Origin: Halomonas sp. KG2
GTDB taxonomy: Bacteria > Pseudomonadota > Gammaproteobacteria > Pseudomonadales > Halomonadaceae
Direction: 5' to 3'
Assembly: GCA_030440445.1 (NCBI GenBank)
Contig: CP098528.1
Coordinates: 2,356,001-2,420,000 of the forward strand
Length of the DNA stretch: 64,000 nt
Shown here: in pieces, positions 26,628-35,055 of the stretch
How positions within the stretch are numbered: the first letter of the stretch is position 1
Layout: every line of letters begins with the position of its first letter
Notes under the pieces: model-generated
What the model saw: the letters and a program-made list of their open reading frames with translations, nothing else
Databases searched by the model: none
What the model was told of the DNA's origin: nothing
Position numbers and translations under genes: made by a program

Positions 26628-27077
26628 TTGACCATTCCATACCCCGAACATTTGGTCGTCGTAATAACGACGTTCATCGCTGTCGTACTAGCGGTGCTGC
26701 TTCACTACGAATCACTATGGCTTATCTCACGGCAAATTGAACAATCACATAAGCCTCATCGCCAGCGTATCCTTGGTATGGCATTCGGTGTTTTATTGAC
26801 GCACGTTGCCGAAATTTGGCTGTTTGGTATGACCGGATGGTGGCTAACGGAGCTCAACAATATTGGCGCCCTGCGAGGTTATGACAGCTTTAATCTATTA
26901 GACTATATATTCTTTTCTGCCGTCACCTATACCACAGTCGGTTATGGGGATATTTACGCAACGGGCCCCGTTCGATTCCTATACGGAACGCTGGCGTTAA
27001 CAGGCTTTGTCCTGATCACTTGGTCGGCATCGTTCACCTTTATTGAAATGCAAAAACATTGGCGGGTGGGAAGATAA
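26628..27077 (+). CDS. Two-helix potassium channel protein
   Basis: A 149-residue membrane protein with the K+ selectivity filter TTVGYGD (in AVTYTTVGYGDIYATGP), a preceding pore helix, and transmembrane helices before and after it. An extra N-terminal helix (VVVITTFIAVVLAVLLHY) precedes. The frame opens with TTG and the ribosome site is weak, so the true start is uncertain. Potassium-selective passive flux is inferred from the filter. Next to a CPA2-type antiporter, it suggests a small cation-homeostasis group. Confidence 0.75.
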   Translation: MTIPYPEHLVVVITTFIAVVLAVLLHYESLWLISRQIEQSHKPHRQRILGMAFGVLLTHVAEIWLFGMTGWWLTELNNIGALRGYDSFNLLDYIFFSAVTYTTVGYGDIYATGPVRFLYGTLALTGFVLITWSASFTFIEMQKHWRVGR

Positions 27078-27106
27078 CCAAACCACCTTTATGTTAAGGA
27101 TTCAGC

Positions 27107-28645
27107 ATGTTTGAAGTGCTTATTTTATCGTTTGCTCTTGTCTTCGGGATTATTGCCCGTCAGCTTAGCTTACCGCCCTTGGTGGGCTTTTTGGCCGCCG
27201 GGTTTGCACTCAACGCCTTCGGCCCTAGCGTTGGCCTGCCCAGCGAGGCAGGTCCCTTACTAGAACATCTTGCCCACTTAGGCGTTCTATTGCTGCTCTT
27301 TACCATTGGCCTAAAACTTAACGTGAAGAGCCTTGCTGAGCCCGTCGTGCTTGGAAGCGCATTTATACACCTAGCCATTACCTGCTTATTTTTTACGGTT
27401 GGCTTCGTCGTGTTTTTATCACTATCTATGGATAAGGCAATATTGCTTGCCATAGCCCTCTCATTTTCAAGCACCGTTCTTGCCGCTAAGGTACTTGAGG
27501 CTAAGCGAGAATTGCGCGCTCTCCATGGCCGAATTGCCATCGGCATTTTGATTATTCAAGACTTGGTCGCCATTGCAGTACTCAGCTTTTATAGTGGCCA
27601 GAGCCCCAGCCCGTGGGCACTACTGGTATTTTTACTACCACTACTTAGACCCCTTCTTTATTGGTTAATGAGCATTGCCCAACACGATGAGCTGTTGGTA
27701 CTGCTAGGCGCTGTGCTAGCAATTGCTATCGGTGGAATGGGATTCGAAGCCGTCGGGTTAAGCTCAGAGGTAGGTGCCTTAGTCATGGGACTATTGCTTG
27801 CCAAACACCCGCGCGCTCAGGAGCTTTCAAAGGCGCTATGGGGCATAAAGGAAATGCTCCTAATCAGCTTTTTCTTACAAATAGGAATGGCTGGGCTACC
27901 CGACACCAATGCCTTGATTTTTGCCGGAGTTCTCGCCTTAGCACTGCCCTTAAAAGGGCTACTATTTTTTGCGCTGCTGATCGCATTCCGTATCCGGGCG
28001 CGTAACGCCTTTCTGGGAGGTTTAAGCCTAACTGCCTACAGTGAATTTGGCCTAATCGTTGCCTCTAGTATTTTAGAAGAGTGGCTGGTACCGCTCGCCA
28101 TCGCTGTCGCATTATCTTTTGTCATTTCGGCACCTCTGAACCGCTTGGCTCATGGACTTTTCGACCGCTGGGAAAGGTCGTTAACACGCTTTGAGCGTGA
28201 TACACGCCATCCAGATGAACAACCCGTTAACATCGGTAGTGCTACCGTATTAATACTTGGCATGGGACGCACAGGTAGTGCTGCCTACGACTTTTTTAAC
28301 GACAAGGGGGTGTCAGTTGCGGGTATTGATTCTGATCCTAATAAATCGCAGCACAAACGCCACGTCTACTATGGTGATATAGAAGACGTGGGATTTTGGC
28401 ATCAATTAGATATTTCAAAGCTGGTGGCAGTCACGTTGGCCACCCCAGAGCTTGAAAGTAAATTAATTGCCACTCGCGAGCTGCGTAAAGCAGGCTTTAC
28501 TGGACAGCTGCTTGCGGGCATACACTTTCAGGATGAAGCAGCCCCATTGCATGAGGCCGGTGTCGACCAAACCTACTTATTAATGACCGGGGCTGGGATT
28601 GGCATCGCAGAAAAGGCATGGGAAAGCCTCCAATCGCCCTCTTAA
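27107..28645 (+). CDS. CPA2-family cation:proton antiporter with TrkA-N domain
   Basis: A 512-residue protein with about 12 membrane helices (LPPLVGFLAAGFALNAFGPSVG, VLLLLFTIGLKLNVKSL, ALSFSSTVLAAKVLE) and a C-terminal NAD-binding TrkA-N domain (TVLILGMGRTGSAAYDFFNDKGVSVAGID, with the GxGxxG-like motif). This layout is that of KefB/KefC/YbaL-type K+/H+ exchangers. The regulatory domain may sense NAD or a thiol. AAGGA lies seven bases before the ATG. Confidence 0.85.
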   Translation: MFEVLILSFALVFGIIARQLSLPPLVGFLAAGFALNAFGPSVGLPSEAGPLLEHLAHLGVLLLLFTIGLKLNVKSLAEPVVLGSAFIHLAITCLFFTVGFVVFLSLSMDKAILLAIALSFSSTVLAAKVLEAKRELRALHGRIAIGILIIQDLVAIAVLSFYSGQSPSPWALLVFLLPLLRPLLYWLMSIAQHDELLVLLGAVLAIAIGGMGFEAVGLSSEVGALVMGLLLAKHPRAQELSKALWGIKEMLLISFFLQIGMAGLPDTNALIFAGVLALALPLKGLLFFALLIAFRIRARNAFLGGLSLTAYSEFGLIVASSILEEWLVPLAIAVALSFVISAPLNRLAHGLFDRWERSLTRFERDTRHPDEQPVNIGSATVLILGMGRTGSAAYDFFNDKGVSVAGIDSDPNKSQHKRHVYYGDIEDVGFWHQLDISKLVAVTLATPELESKLIATRELRKAGFTGQLLAGIHFQDEAAPLHEAGVDQTYLLMTGAGIGIAEKAWESLQSPS

Positions 28646-28680
28646 GCGTTATCGGCAGTAGCGATCTTAGGATAGCGCCA

Positions 28681-28782
28681 TCAGCGCCTTAACGTGCCGT
28701 GCCTAAGTGAAAACAACAGGGCCAGGAAAAAGCGGCAAGGCGCTACTAGCACAATGATTAACCAGCCATACTGCTTGATCAT
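28681..28782 (-). CDS. 33-residue possible membrane peptide divergent from mntR
   Basis: An ORF (MIKQYGWLIIVLVAPCRFFLALLFSLRHGTLRR) with AGGAG about nine bases before the ATG, one hydrophobic helix and a basic end. It starts about 150 bases from mntR and points away. No homologue is recognised. The ribosome site and the membrane helix are the only support. Confidence 0.35.
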   Translation of the reverse strand: MIKQYGWLIIVLVAPCRFFLALLFSLRHGTLRR

Positions 28783-28854
28783 TATTTCTTTCTCCTGTGC
28801 TAGGATCCCAATAAGTACAGCTTTAGCTCAGCAAAAAAGCTGTATGCAAACAGT

Positions 28855-28868
28855 TTAGCCATGGCTAA
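28855..28868. promoter_or_regulatory. Palindrome TTAGCCATGGCTAA upstream of mntR
   Basis: A perfect 14-bp dyad about 70 bases before mntR, with a second inverted repeat (TACAGCTTT ... AAAGCTGTA) just to its left. It could be an operator for MntR itself or another metalloregulator. Confidence 0.4.
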
Positions 28869-28935
28869 CAATTATCTAAAAAAATGCGCTACCATCACTA
28901 ATTAACGTTTCCACTAACCTTGATAAATTTTGCCA

Positions 28936-29412
28936 ATGAGTGAATACCAACAGCAACACTCTCCTACCGCATACGGCCAAGATGGAGATGCGCTACCGCC
29001 CGTGGAACAGCATGCACAGCAATATGAGACGGTGCGTAATGCCCACGAAACGGAACTGATCGAAGATTATGTCGAGTTAATCGGCGACTTATTACGCCAC
29101 CGCGGAGAAGCGCGCGCAGCGGACATCGCTACTCGAATGGCCGTTAGCCAAGCTACTGTATCTAAAATGATTCGCCGCCTGAATGAATTGGGCCTAGTGA
29201 CAAGCAAGCCCTATCGCTCGCTCTTCTTGACCGAAGAAGGTCAAAAAATGGCCGAAATTTCCCGGACGCGTCACGATGTAGTGTTGCATTTTTTGCGCGC
29301 CCTTGGCGTTGATGACAGTACAGCGCGTATTGATGCAGAAGGCATGGAGCATCATGTTAGTGATAAAACACTCACGATCATGCAGCGCTTCACCGAGCAA
29401 CAGCGAACATAA
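28936..29412 (+). CDS. mntR: Manganese-responsive transcriptional regulator MntR
   Basis: A 158-residue DtxR/MntR-type regulator. Seen: ETELIEDYVELIGDLLRHRGEARAADIATRMAVSQATVSKMIRRLNELGL (winged helix) followed by YRSLFLTEEGQKMAEISRTRHDVVLHFLRALGVDDSTARIDAEGMEHHVS, which carries the His/Glu metal ligands of the dimer domain. With Mn2+ it would repress manganese uptake genes. No transporter gene is adjacent. A TTG two codons earlier is also in frame. Confidence 0.88.
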   Translation: MSEYQQQHSPTAYGQDGDALPPVEQHAQQYETVRNAHETELIEDYVELIGDLLRHRGEARAADIATRMAVSQATVSKMIRRLNELGLVTSKPYRSLFLTEEGQKMAEISRTRHDVVLHFLRALGVDDSTARIDAEGMEHHVSDKTLTIMQRFTEQQRT

Positions 29413-29426
29413 TTACCCTACTGACT

Positions 29427-30143
29427 TCACTTGATGGGTACCGCTGAGAGGCGATTCACTTGGGCTATTTGCCCGTTCCAGATCATCTCAATATGAGTGG
29501 TCTGGATAATATCCTGGACGAACTGCGGCGTCATTAACGCCCAGCAAGTGGCACCTGGTTGCCGAACAGAATGGTAACGCAAACCGGTACGTTGCTCTTT
29601 CCGAAGCTCTCTGCCTAACGTGCGCGCTGCTCGATAATCGTCGGCATCATAAATGGCATGGGATGGCTGAAGCGCCAAGCCATCACGACAGGCTTGTTCA
29701 TTAAATAGGCACTTAAGCCCACGGAAGATAAACCGTTCAAAATGTAACGATGGTACGTTTTTCCAATAGATTTCCTGATGGTGTCTCACTTCACGGATGG
29801 CCGTTGGTAGTTCATCCGCAATGTAAAGCACACCAAAGCTGCCGTCGCTAAAGCGAGAACCTTCCGGATTAACGTGGGTAAAAGGCGCTGTCGCATAAGA
29901 GCATCCTCGGATCCCAAAGGGAATCTGGTTGTGAGGAATGAGCCCTAAATCGCCAGCCTCGTTACGCAGCCTTGGATTCGTCAGCGCCTGTAGGGCATAA
30001 AGCGCTTCAAACTCATCAAGGCTCGCAACATCGTCAAACAGCCCAATGGGAGGAAATTTACTGTTGACTAAGCGATACCCTACTACCTCTTTCGATTTAC
30101 ACAGGGGCAGTGAACCTTCGCTTATTCCCGCCGACTCTACCAC
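29427..30143 (-). CDS. RES-domain toxin (NAD+-degrading type)
   Basis: A 238-residue RES-family protein, the toxin of type II RES/Xre modules. Seen: VVGYRLVNSKFPP with the conserved Arg near residue 23, the central SDGSFGVLYIADELPTAIREVRHHQE with Tyr and Glu residues of the family active site, and a C-terminal SVRQPGATCWALMTPQ. Family members degrade NAD+ by phosphorolysis. The start codon is GTG and overlaps the end of the antitoxin gene, so translation is coupled. Confidence 0.85.
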   Translation of the reverse strand: MVESAGISEGSLPLCKSKEVVGYRLVNSKFPPIGLFDDVASLDEFEALYALQALTNPRLRNEAGDLGLIPHNQIPFGIRGCSYATAPFTHVNPEGSRFSDGSFGVLYIADELPTAIREVRHHQEIYWKNVPSLHFERFIFRGLKCLFNEQACRDGLALQPSHAIYDADDYRAARTLGRELRKEQRTGLRYHSVRQPGATCWALMTPQFVQDIIQTTHIEMIWNGQIAQVNRLSAVPIK

Positions 30144-30535
30144 TGTGCACCTCGTAAGCTATCAATACGCTTGAAGGTTTCATAAAGTGCTGCGAAATCC
30201 CCAGTACCAATCACCTCAAGCGGCGTACGCCCGTTAAAGTAAGGATTGTGATTTTCCATGGAGACGAACCCGTAAACATTATCAGGGTTTTCAAACAGCA
30301 TTCGTAGTGCCGCATGAATATTGAGCAAATAACTGATTCGTGCCAATTGATCACTGTCTAACTTGATCTCAGCCAAATCTCCCCGCCGCGCGCGGGCATA
30401 GCTGCTGTGGGAGACGCGTAGAATAGATTCGCCCTGCTCACCTGTCGCCCGCCATTTATCCAAAATACGCACAGCGGCTTTCAAACCAGCCGCAGCGGCG
30501 GCCTTGTCCTGAATAACATTGCTGGCTGTTTGCAT
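30137..30535 (-). CDS. Xre/MbcA/ParS-type antitoxin (DUF2384)
   Basis: A 132-residue antitoxin with an N-terminal HTH-like half (AAVRILDKWRATGEQGESILRVSHSSYARARRGDLAEI) and a C-terminal DUF2384 domain (DQLARISYLLNIHAALRMLFENPDNVYGFVSMENHNPYFNGRTPLEVI). It neutralises the RES toxin and probably represses its own promoter. The chosen ATG has GAGG a few bases upstream; a GTG two codons earlier is possible. Confidence 0.85.
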   Translation of the reverse strand: MQTASNVIQDKAAAAAGLKAAVRILDKWRATGEQGESILRVSHSSYARARRGDLAEIKLDSDQLARISYLLNIHAALRMLFENPDNVYGFVSMENHNPYFNGRTPLEVIGTGDFAALYETFKRIDSLRGAQW

Positions 30536-30743
30536 AAGCACCTCGCACTTTTCTGCACCTTCCTATTCATAAATACTAAATCAAAAACCTGTGTCTGCAA
30601 AGACAATATTGTACATATAATATCTACAAATACAATTTAGTTCAAAGAACCATTCACCTCAATGCGTAACCTTAGACTTATCAGGTACCTACTGATGAAG
30701 ACAATTGCCTGTCTGCTATCCCCTAAAAAATATTAAGTAAAAA

Positions 30744-30787
30744 AAAATGCCTCGCCGAATATTAAAAAATATTCGGCGAGGCATTTA
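30744..30787. terminator. Strong bidirectional hairpin before the IS3 element
   Basis: TGCCTCGCCGAATATT pairs with AATATTCGGCGAGGCA around a short A loop, a 16-bp perfect stem with an A-tract before and T-rich bases after. It lies outside the IS inverted repeat and probably ends transcription from either side. The rest of the 30542-30813 gap is AT-rich and has no gene. Confidence 0.65.
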
Positions 30788-30855
30788 TAAAAACAATACT
30801 CGACTACCTGGAATGCCCCTGAAAAAGTAGACACCTTTTTCAGAGAGAAGGTGTT

Positions 30856-31173
30856 ATGAAATATAAGCGTAGCCCCAGGTATTCCGATGAGTTTAAACGT
30901 GAAGCCGTGCAAACGTCACTCTCTTCACCGCAGACGCAGACAACGCTTGCTGCCAAACTATGTATACATCCAAATACATTAAGTCGTTGGCGCAAGGAGT
31001 TGACCATGGATCACACATCGTCTGACAAGAAAATTGCCAATGATGGCCCTGAAAAAAGCGTTCAGGAGCTTGAAAATGAAATCAAGAGATTAAAAAAGCA
31101 GCTAAGAAGATCCCAGCTGGAGACTGAAATTTTAAAAAAGGCGGACGAGTACTTTATCAAGCACGGCAAGTAA
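30856..31173 (+). CDS. IS3-family transposase OrfA
   Basis: A 105-residue HTH protein (YSDEFKREAVQTSLSSPQTQTTLAAKLCIHPNTLSRWRKEL) with a C-terminal leucine-zipper-like helix (VQELENEIKRLKKQLRRSQLETEILKKA). It binds the IS ends. The heptanucleotide A AAA AAG at 31134-31140 in its 3' part would give a -1 shift into orfB, producing the OrfAB transposase. AGAAGG precedes the start. Confidence 0.88.
   Translation: MKYKRSPRYSDEFKREAVQTSLSSPQTQTTLAAKLCIHPNTLSRWRKELTMDHTSSDKKIANDGPEKSVQELENEIKRLKKQLRRSQLETEILKKADEYFIKHGK
31134..31140 (+). other. Programmed -1 frameshift site of the IS3 element
   Basis: A AAA AAG in the zero frame of orfA, the standard slippery heptamer. After a shift the reading continues as GGRVLYQARQVKFAFIEIHR into the orfB frame without a stop. 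Confidence 0.7.
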
Positions 31174-31202
31174 AATTTGCTTTTATTGAGATCCATCGCC
31201 AG

Positions 31203-32033
31203 TTGCGGTGGCCGCTCTCAATAACTTGTGAAGTACTCGGTGTCTCTCGCTCAGGTTACTACCGATGGAAAGGTCGCCAACGGTGTCCTGGAAAAATGCA
31301 AAAGCGCCATCAAAGCATCACGTCTTTTTTGCTAGAGCGTGCCAAGAAAATGAACAGTGTGCCCGGTTATCGGAAGCTATGGATTGAAGCTCAAGATGAA
31401 GGGTACCGCTGCGGGAAGAATCAGGTTCAACGCCTCCTTCAAGAAGCAGGCTATCGTTCCTGTACCGCCTTGAAACCCGGGTATCGGCGCGCTGTGTCGA
31501 CATTACCCGTTTTGCCTAACTTACTGAATCGGCGATTTTCAGTTGGCGAGCCGAACAAGGTTTGGGTCTCGGATATTACCCAGATTCGCTGTAAGGAAGG
31601 ATGGCTCTATCTGGTGGCGGTCATGGACCTTGGTACCCGTCAAATCGTTGGTTATGCGCAGGGGGCAGTCAACAGTTCACAGCTGGTGTTAAACGCGCTG
31701 GAGTCAGCCTGGAAGCATTCTCAGCCGGTCGGAAAGGAATTGCTTTTTCATTCTGACCAAGGCACACAGTATCGCAGCGAAGAGGTGATGGCGTGGCTTA
31801 ACGGCCGTGAGGTCACAATAAGCATGTCTCGCCGAGGAAATTGTTGGGATAATGCCTGTGCAGAAAGCTTTTTTGCCTTGCTCAAGAAGGAATGGACAAA
31901 GCCGCTAGGCACTATAGAACGAAGCGATATGGGCGATGAGGTCCGATACTATATTGATGAGTTCTATCCAAAAATGAGAAGGCACATGGCGCTAGGAGGT
32001 CTCACTCCCAGCGCCTATGCTGCGAACAGTTAA
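31203..32033 (+). CDS. IS3-family transposase OrfB (DDE integrase core)
   Basis: A 276-residue integrase-like domain. Catalytic acids are visible in VWVSDITQIRC (first Asp), FHSDQGTQY (second Asp) and ACAESFFALLKKEW (Glu). It is produced mainly as an OrfAB fusion through the slippery site, since the frame is open upstream back to 31140. It looks intact and possibly active. Confidence 0.88.
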   Translation: MRWPLSITCEVLGVSRSGYYRWKGRQRCPGKMQKRHQSITSFLLERAKKMNSVPGYRKLWIEAQDEGYRCGKNQVQRLLQEAGYRSCTALKPGYRRAVSTLPVLPNLLNRRFSVGEPNKVWVSDITQIRCKEGWLYLVAVMDLGTRQIVGYAQGAVNSSQLVLNALESAWKHSQPVGKELLFHSDQGTQYRSEEVMAWLNGREVTISMSRRGNCWDNACAESFFALLKKEWTKPLGTIERSDMGDEVRYYIDEFYPKMRRHMALGGLTPSAYAANS

Positions 32034-32072
32034 GCCCAAGTGTCTACAAAAATGGGGGCATACCACATACCA

Positions 32073-32116
32073 ACCACTCACCACTCACCACTCACCACTC
32101 ACCACTCAGCACTCAC
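32073..32116. repeat. Short tandem repeat of a 7-bp CACTCAC-type unit
   Basis: About six copies of ACCACTC run head to tail directly after the right end of the IS3 element. The last copies are degenerate. It separates the IS from the truncated glycosyltransferase. Confidence 0.7.
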
Positions 32117-32127
32117 CCAACTTCACG

Positions 32128-32493
32128 CTAAGATCTTTCTGGCTTAGCCAAGCCGAGGAGTAGCGCCAACCTGTACGTTGCTGAATAAGATTTAAAATAA
32201 TAACACAATAGATAAGCCAAAAACCTCTCTGAAAAAGTCAACTCTTTTTCTAAAAACAACTTTAGCGCTTTTATTGGGGGAAAATAGCCTTTAGCTAAAA
32301 TTATAATAAAACTTCTCTTCGAATTTTTTTTCATTTTACTCAACTGCCCCCCCATCACTCGTCTTCGTTTTTTAAGAATATCCTTTACATTTGAGCGTGC
32401 AGGATGGTTAACAATAACCTCCTGAGCGTATTCAACAGGAATTCCTTTTTCGTTCGCACGCACTCCCCATTCATTGTCACCCCTGAATTCAAG
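32128..32493 (-). pseudogene. C-terminal fragment of a family-2 glycosyltransferase
   Basis: About 120 residues matching the end of a GT2 enzyme: FRGDNEWGVRANEKGIPVEYAQEVIVNHPARSNVKDILKKRRRVMGG, where the GDNEWG segment fits the family's acidic ED-type motif region, followed by a basic, membrane-associated tail. The N-terminal catalytic part (nucleotide-sugar binding, DxD) is missing, cut off by the IS30 element, and is not found on the other side of it. The gene is non-functional. Confidence 0.65.
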
Positions 32494-33493
32494 CAATAAG
32501 TGCAGCACCTGCTGTGTCCAGGGCTCCTGAGTACTCCCCCAGAAACACCTGTGCCGGTGTCCGGTAACCGAGTCGCTTTCGAGGGCGGTCGTTTAGTTTC
32601 TCGACCACCTTGCGCAGCTCGGCATCGGTGACCTGGCGGAAGTCTGTTCCCTTGGGGAAGTACTGCCGTATCAAGCCATTGGTATTCTCGTTGCTCCCAC
32701 GCTGGCCAGAGCAGTAGGGATCGCAAAAGTAGGTCTTTGCGGTCACCGCCTTGCCTACGGCTATGTGGCCGGCGAACTCCGAGCCGTTGTCTAGGGTGAT
32801 GGTCTTCACAGCACCCCGGCGAGGCTTCAACAGCCGGATCATGGCCGCTTGCGTCAGCTCCGCTGAGACCCTGGGCAACCTCGCCGCCAGCAGATAGCCG
32901 CTACGGCGCTCTACCAGCGTCACCAGCCCCGATTGCTTATGCCCCTGAATGACGGTGTCGCCTTCCCAGTGCCCGATGACGAGCCTGGCATCGACCTCTG
33001 CCGGGCGATGCTCAATGCCCACGCGGCTGGGGATCTTGCCAAGCCCAGCGCTCTTGGCCTGAGCCCGATGCTTGCTGCGACGCTTCGGTTGGCGGAGGTG
33101 CCGCCATAGATCGCCACCTTGCGCTCTGTCATCCCAGATCAAGGAGTAGATCCACTGGTGACTGACGCCTATGCCGGCCAACGGTGCCATGAAGCCGCTG
33201 ATCTGCTCCGGACTCCACTCCTCTCGCAGCCGGTCGGCAACGGCGGTGATCAGGCTGGGCAAGCGCTTCGTCCACTTCCAGGCGGTGCGGCGGCGGTGAT
33301 CACTGAGGGACTGGGCCTGCTCGGGGTCGTAGCCACCAGAAGTGGCGTTACGACGCAGCTCACGGCTGACCGTGCTGCTGTGGATTCCTAGCTCTCTGCC
33401 GATTTGACGCTGGCTCACGCCCAAGTCATAGCGGGCGTGGATCTGGTATCGTTGGGTCTGGGTCAGCTGTCGGTATCCCATGCTCTGCTTCAC
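32489..33493 (-). CDS. IS30-family transposase
   Basis: A 334-residue transposase. N-terminal HTH (LTQTQRYQIHARYDLGVSQRQIGRELGIHSSTVSRELRRN), then the DDE core: GHWEGDTVIQG (first Asp), ITLDNGSEFAGH (second Asp) and NENTNGLIRQYFPKGTDF (Glu), the IS30 signature. All catalytic residues are present, so it may be active. Its stop codon lies at the edge of the inverted repeat. Confidence 0.92.
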   Translation of the reverse strand: MKQSMGYRQLTQTQRYQIHARYDLGVSQRQIGRELGIHSSTVSRELRRNATSGGYDPEQAQSLSDHRRRTAWKWTKRLPSLITAVADRLREEWSPEQISGFMAPLAGIGVSHQWIYSLIWDDRAQGGDLWRHLRQPKRRSKHRAQAKSAGLGKIPSRVGIEHRPAEVDARLVIGHWEGDTVIQGHKQSGLVTLVERRSGYLLAARLPRVSAELTQAAMIRLLKPRRGAVKTITLDNGSEFAGHIAVGKAVTAKTYFCDPYCSGQRGSNENTNGLIRQYFPKGTDFRQVTDAELRKVVEKLNDRPRKRLGYRTPAQVFLGEYSGALDTAGAALIA

Positions 33494-33571
33494 TTTGGTC
33501 GGTGAGCCGAGAAGGGTACCGGCGCTGACCCTCCTGCCTCCACCGTGGTGTCCAAAGTGCTGCGGTTATTC
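32494..33571 (-). mobile_element. IS30-family insertion sequence
   Basis: Ends read AATAAGTGCAGCACCTGC on the left and AATAACCGCAGCACTTTG (reverse complement) on the right, imperfect inverted repeats around an IS30 transposase. No target duplication can be named with confidence. It lies between the glycosyltransferase fragment and moaA. Confidence 0.75.
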
Positions 33572-33611
33572 TATGAATCCAGGAGTGAAAACTGCTTTCG
33601 GCGACGCTGCA

Positions 33612-34601
33612 CTAACCGCCAGTTACATTCATAAATCGCAAAACCTGAACCTCGCCATCGGTCGTAAAGTGGTGCCGCTCAGGCTTTTTCGTCATCGCCC
33701 CCACAATGGCTGCTTTTAGGCGCTGGATCTCCCCCGGATAACGTCGCATGACGGCGCGTAAATCTACCGAGTGCTCATTGCCCAAGCAGAGGAGTAGCCG
33801 CCCTTCTGCTGTCACTCGAACACGATTACAAGCAGCACAGAAATTGTGGCTATGGGGAGAGATAAAGCCAATCCGCGACTGGCTATCCGCCATGCGATAA
33901 TAACGGGATGGCCCTAGGGTGCTCTCGGTAGTGGGTAGGAGTTGGTAATGGTTTTCGATGGTCTCGCGTACCGCATCGGTGGAAAGAAAGGTTTCACCAC
34001 GGTTATGCTCACTGATAGCGCCTAACGGCATCTCCTCGATAAAGCTGATATCGACTTGTTCATCCCGGGCAAAGTTCACCAAGTCGATAATTTCGTCGTC
34101 ATTACGCCCCTTAAGCAATACGGCGTTGAGCTTAATCGACTGAAAACCGGCGCGACGTGCAGCACGGATACCCGCGATCACTTGGTTTAAGTCACCTGTT
34201 CGAGTTAATGCTTTAAAGCGCCCAGGCTTGAGCGAGTCAAGGCTAATATTGAGCCGATGTAGCCCGCCTTGCCGCAAAGCAGCGGCATGTTTGACCAGCC
34301 CTGAACCATTGGTGGTCATCGCTAGCTCGCGCAGGCCCTCCAATTCAGCGAGTTTTTGCACTAACGTTAGCACGCCCTGGCGTACCAGCGGCTCACCGCC
34401 AGTTAGACGGATTTTTTCCACGCCCAGCTCGACGAATGCCTGCGAAAGGGTGGCTATTTCCTCAAGGGTCAGCAATTGGGCTCGAGGCAGGAAGGTCATC
34501 TCCTCGGCCATGCAATACACACAGCGAAAGTCACAACGATCCGTTACCGATATGCGCAGGTAACGCACCGTACGGCCAAACCCATCGACTAGCGCACTCA
34601 T
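33612..34601 (-). CDS. moaA: GTP 3',8-cyclase MoaA
   Basis: A 329-residue radical-SAM enzyme that starts molybdenum-cofactor synthesis by converting GTP to 3',8-cyclo-GTP. Seen: the N-terminal cluster motif [19 protein letters not shown], a C-terminal cluster [18 protein letters not shown], and the required C-terminal Gly-Gly (MNVTGG). It overlaps the DGC-domain gene by four bases and is the last gene of the nar/Mo-cofactor run. Confidence 0.95.
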   Translation of the reverse strand: MSALVDGFGRTVRYLRISVTDRCDFRCVYCMAEEMTFLPRAQLLTLEEIATLSQAFVELGVEKIRLTGGEPLVRQGVLTLVQKLAELEGLRELAMTTNGSGLVKHAAALRQGGLHRLNISLDSLKPGRFKALTRTGDLNQVIAGIRAARRAGFQSIKLNAVLLKGRNDDEIIDLVNFARDEQVDISFIEEMPLGAISEHNRGETFLSTDAVRETIENHYQLLPTTESTLGPSRYYRMADSQSRIGFISPHSHNFCAACNRVRVTAEGRLLLCLGNEHSVDLRAVMRRYPGEIQRLKAAIVGAMTKKPERHHFTTDGEVQVLRFMNVTGG

Positions 34602-35002
34602 TCTACGGGCTCCCCTTGGGAACTGGCATTAACGGGCAGCCGAGCAATGAGTTCCTTTACCTCTGCGGTCACTTCGGTGATTGTTTGCTCATCATAAAAC
34701 TGACCCCGCCGCTTGCGCAGGCCGTTTTCATATAGCTTTACGTGCTCTGTGAGTATCACATCCGCGTTGGCGAGACAGTGGCTGGCACAGTGCATCTGGC
34801 ACCCATCAATGGCTACGATAGGCCGCCCAGAGCGGGCAATGCGCACCAAGCCGGGCACACCACCACCGACACCGGCAATGCACGACATTTCTGCCTCTCC
34901 TGCATGGTCAAGTCGCAGGGCAACACTATTGGCAAGTTGCGCAACATCAGAACAGCCGGAACAAGCATAAATCAGTGCGCGGGGTTTGTGATGTGAAGAC
35001 AT
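34598..35002 (-). CDS. DGC-domain putative zinc-binding protein
   Basis: A 134-residue protein with conserved cysteines: [34 protein letters not shown] and [14 protein letters not shown]. The Asp-Gly-Cys core gives the DGC family its name; its function is not established. The start [10 protein letters not shown] has AGGAG close upstream and is preferred over one 19 codons earlier. Encoded inside the Mo-cofactor block and coupled to moaA, so it may help with metal or sulfur handling there (inference). Confidence 0.7.
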   Translation of the reverse strand: MSSHHKPRALIYACSGCSDVAQLANSVALRLDHAGEAEMSCIAGVGGGVPGLVRIARSGRPIVAIDGCQMHCASHCLANADVILTEHVKLYENGLRKRRGQFYDEQTITEVTAEVKELIARLPVNASSQGEPVE

Positions 35003-35055
35003 ACCCTCTCCTATAAAAAAACTAACGAGGTCAGTGGTCACGACTGAAAAGTGAT

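Larger units (their letters stand above)
30814..32060 (+). mobile_element. IS3-family insertion sequence
   Basis: Imperfect terminal inverted repeats (TGCCCCTGAAAAAGTAGAC and TGCCCCCATTTTTGTAGAC, each followed by AC) bound an orfA/orfB pair in the -1 frame arrangement. Total length about 1247 bases. No clear target-site duplication is visible. Confidence 0.85.

Noticed and set aside
32661..33400. Possible second transposase on the + strand inside the IS30 element
   Set aside because: The open frames are shadows of the intact IS30 transposase.
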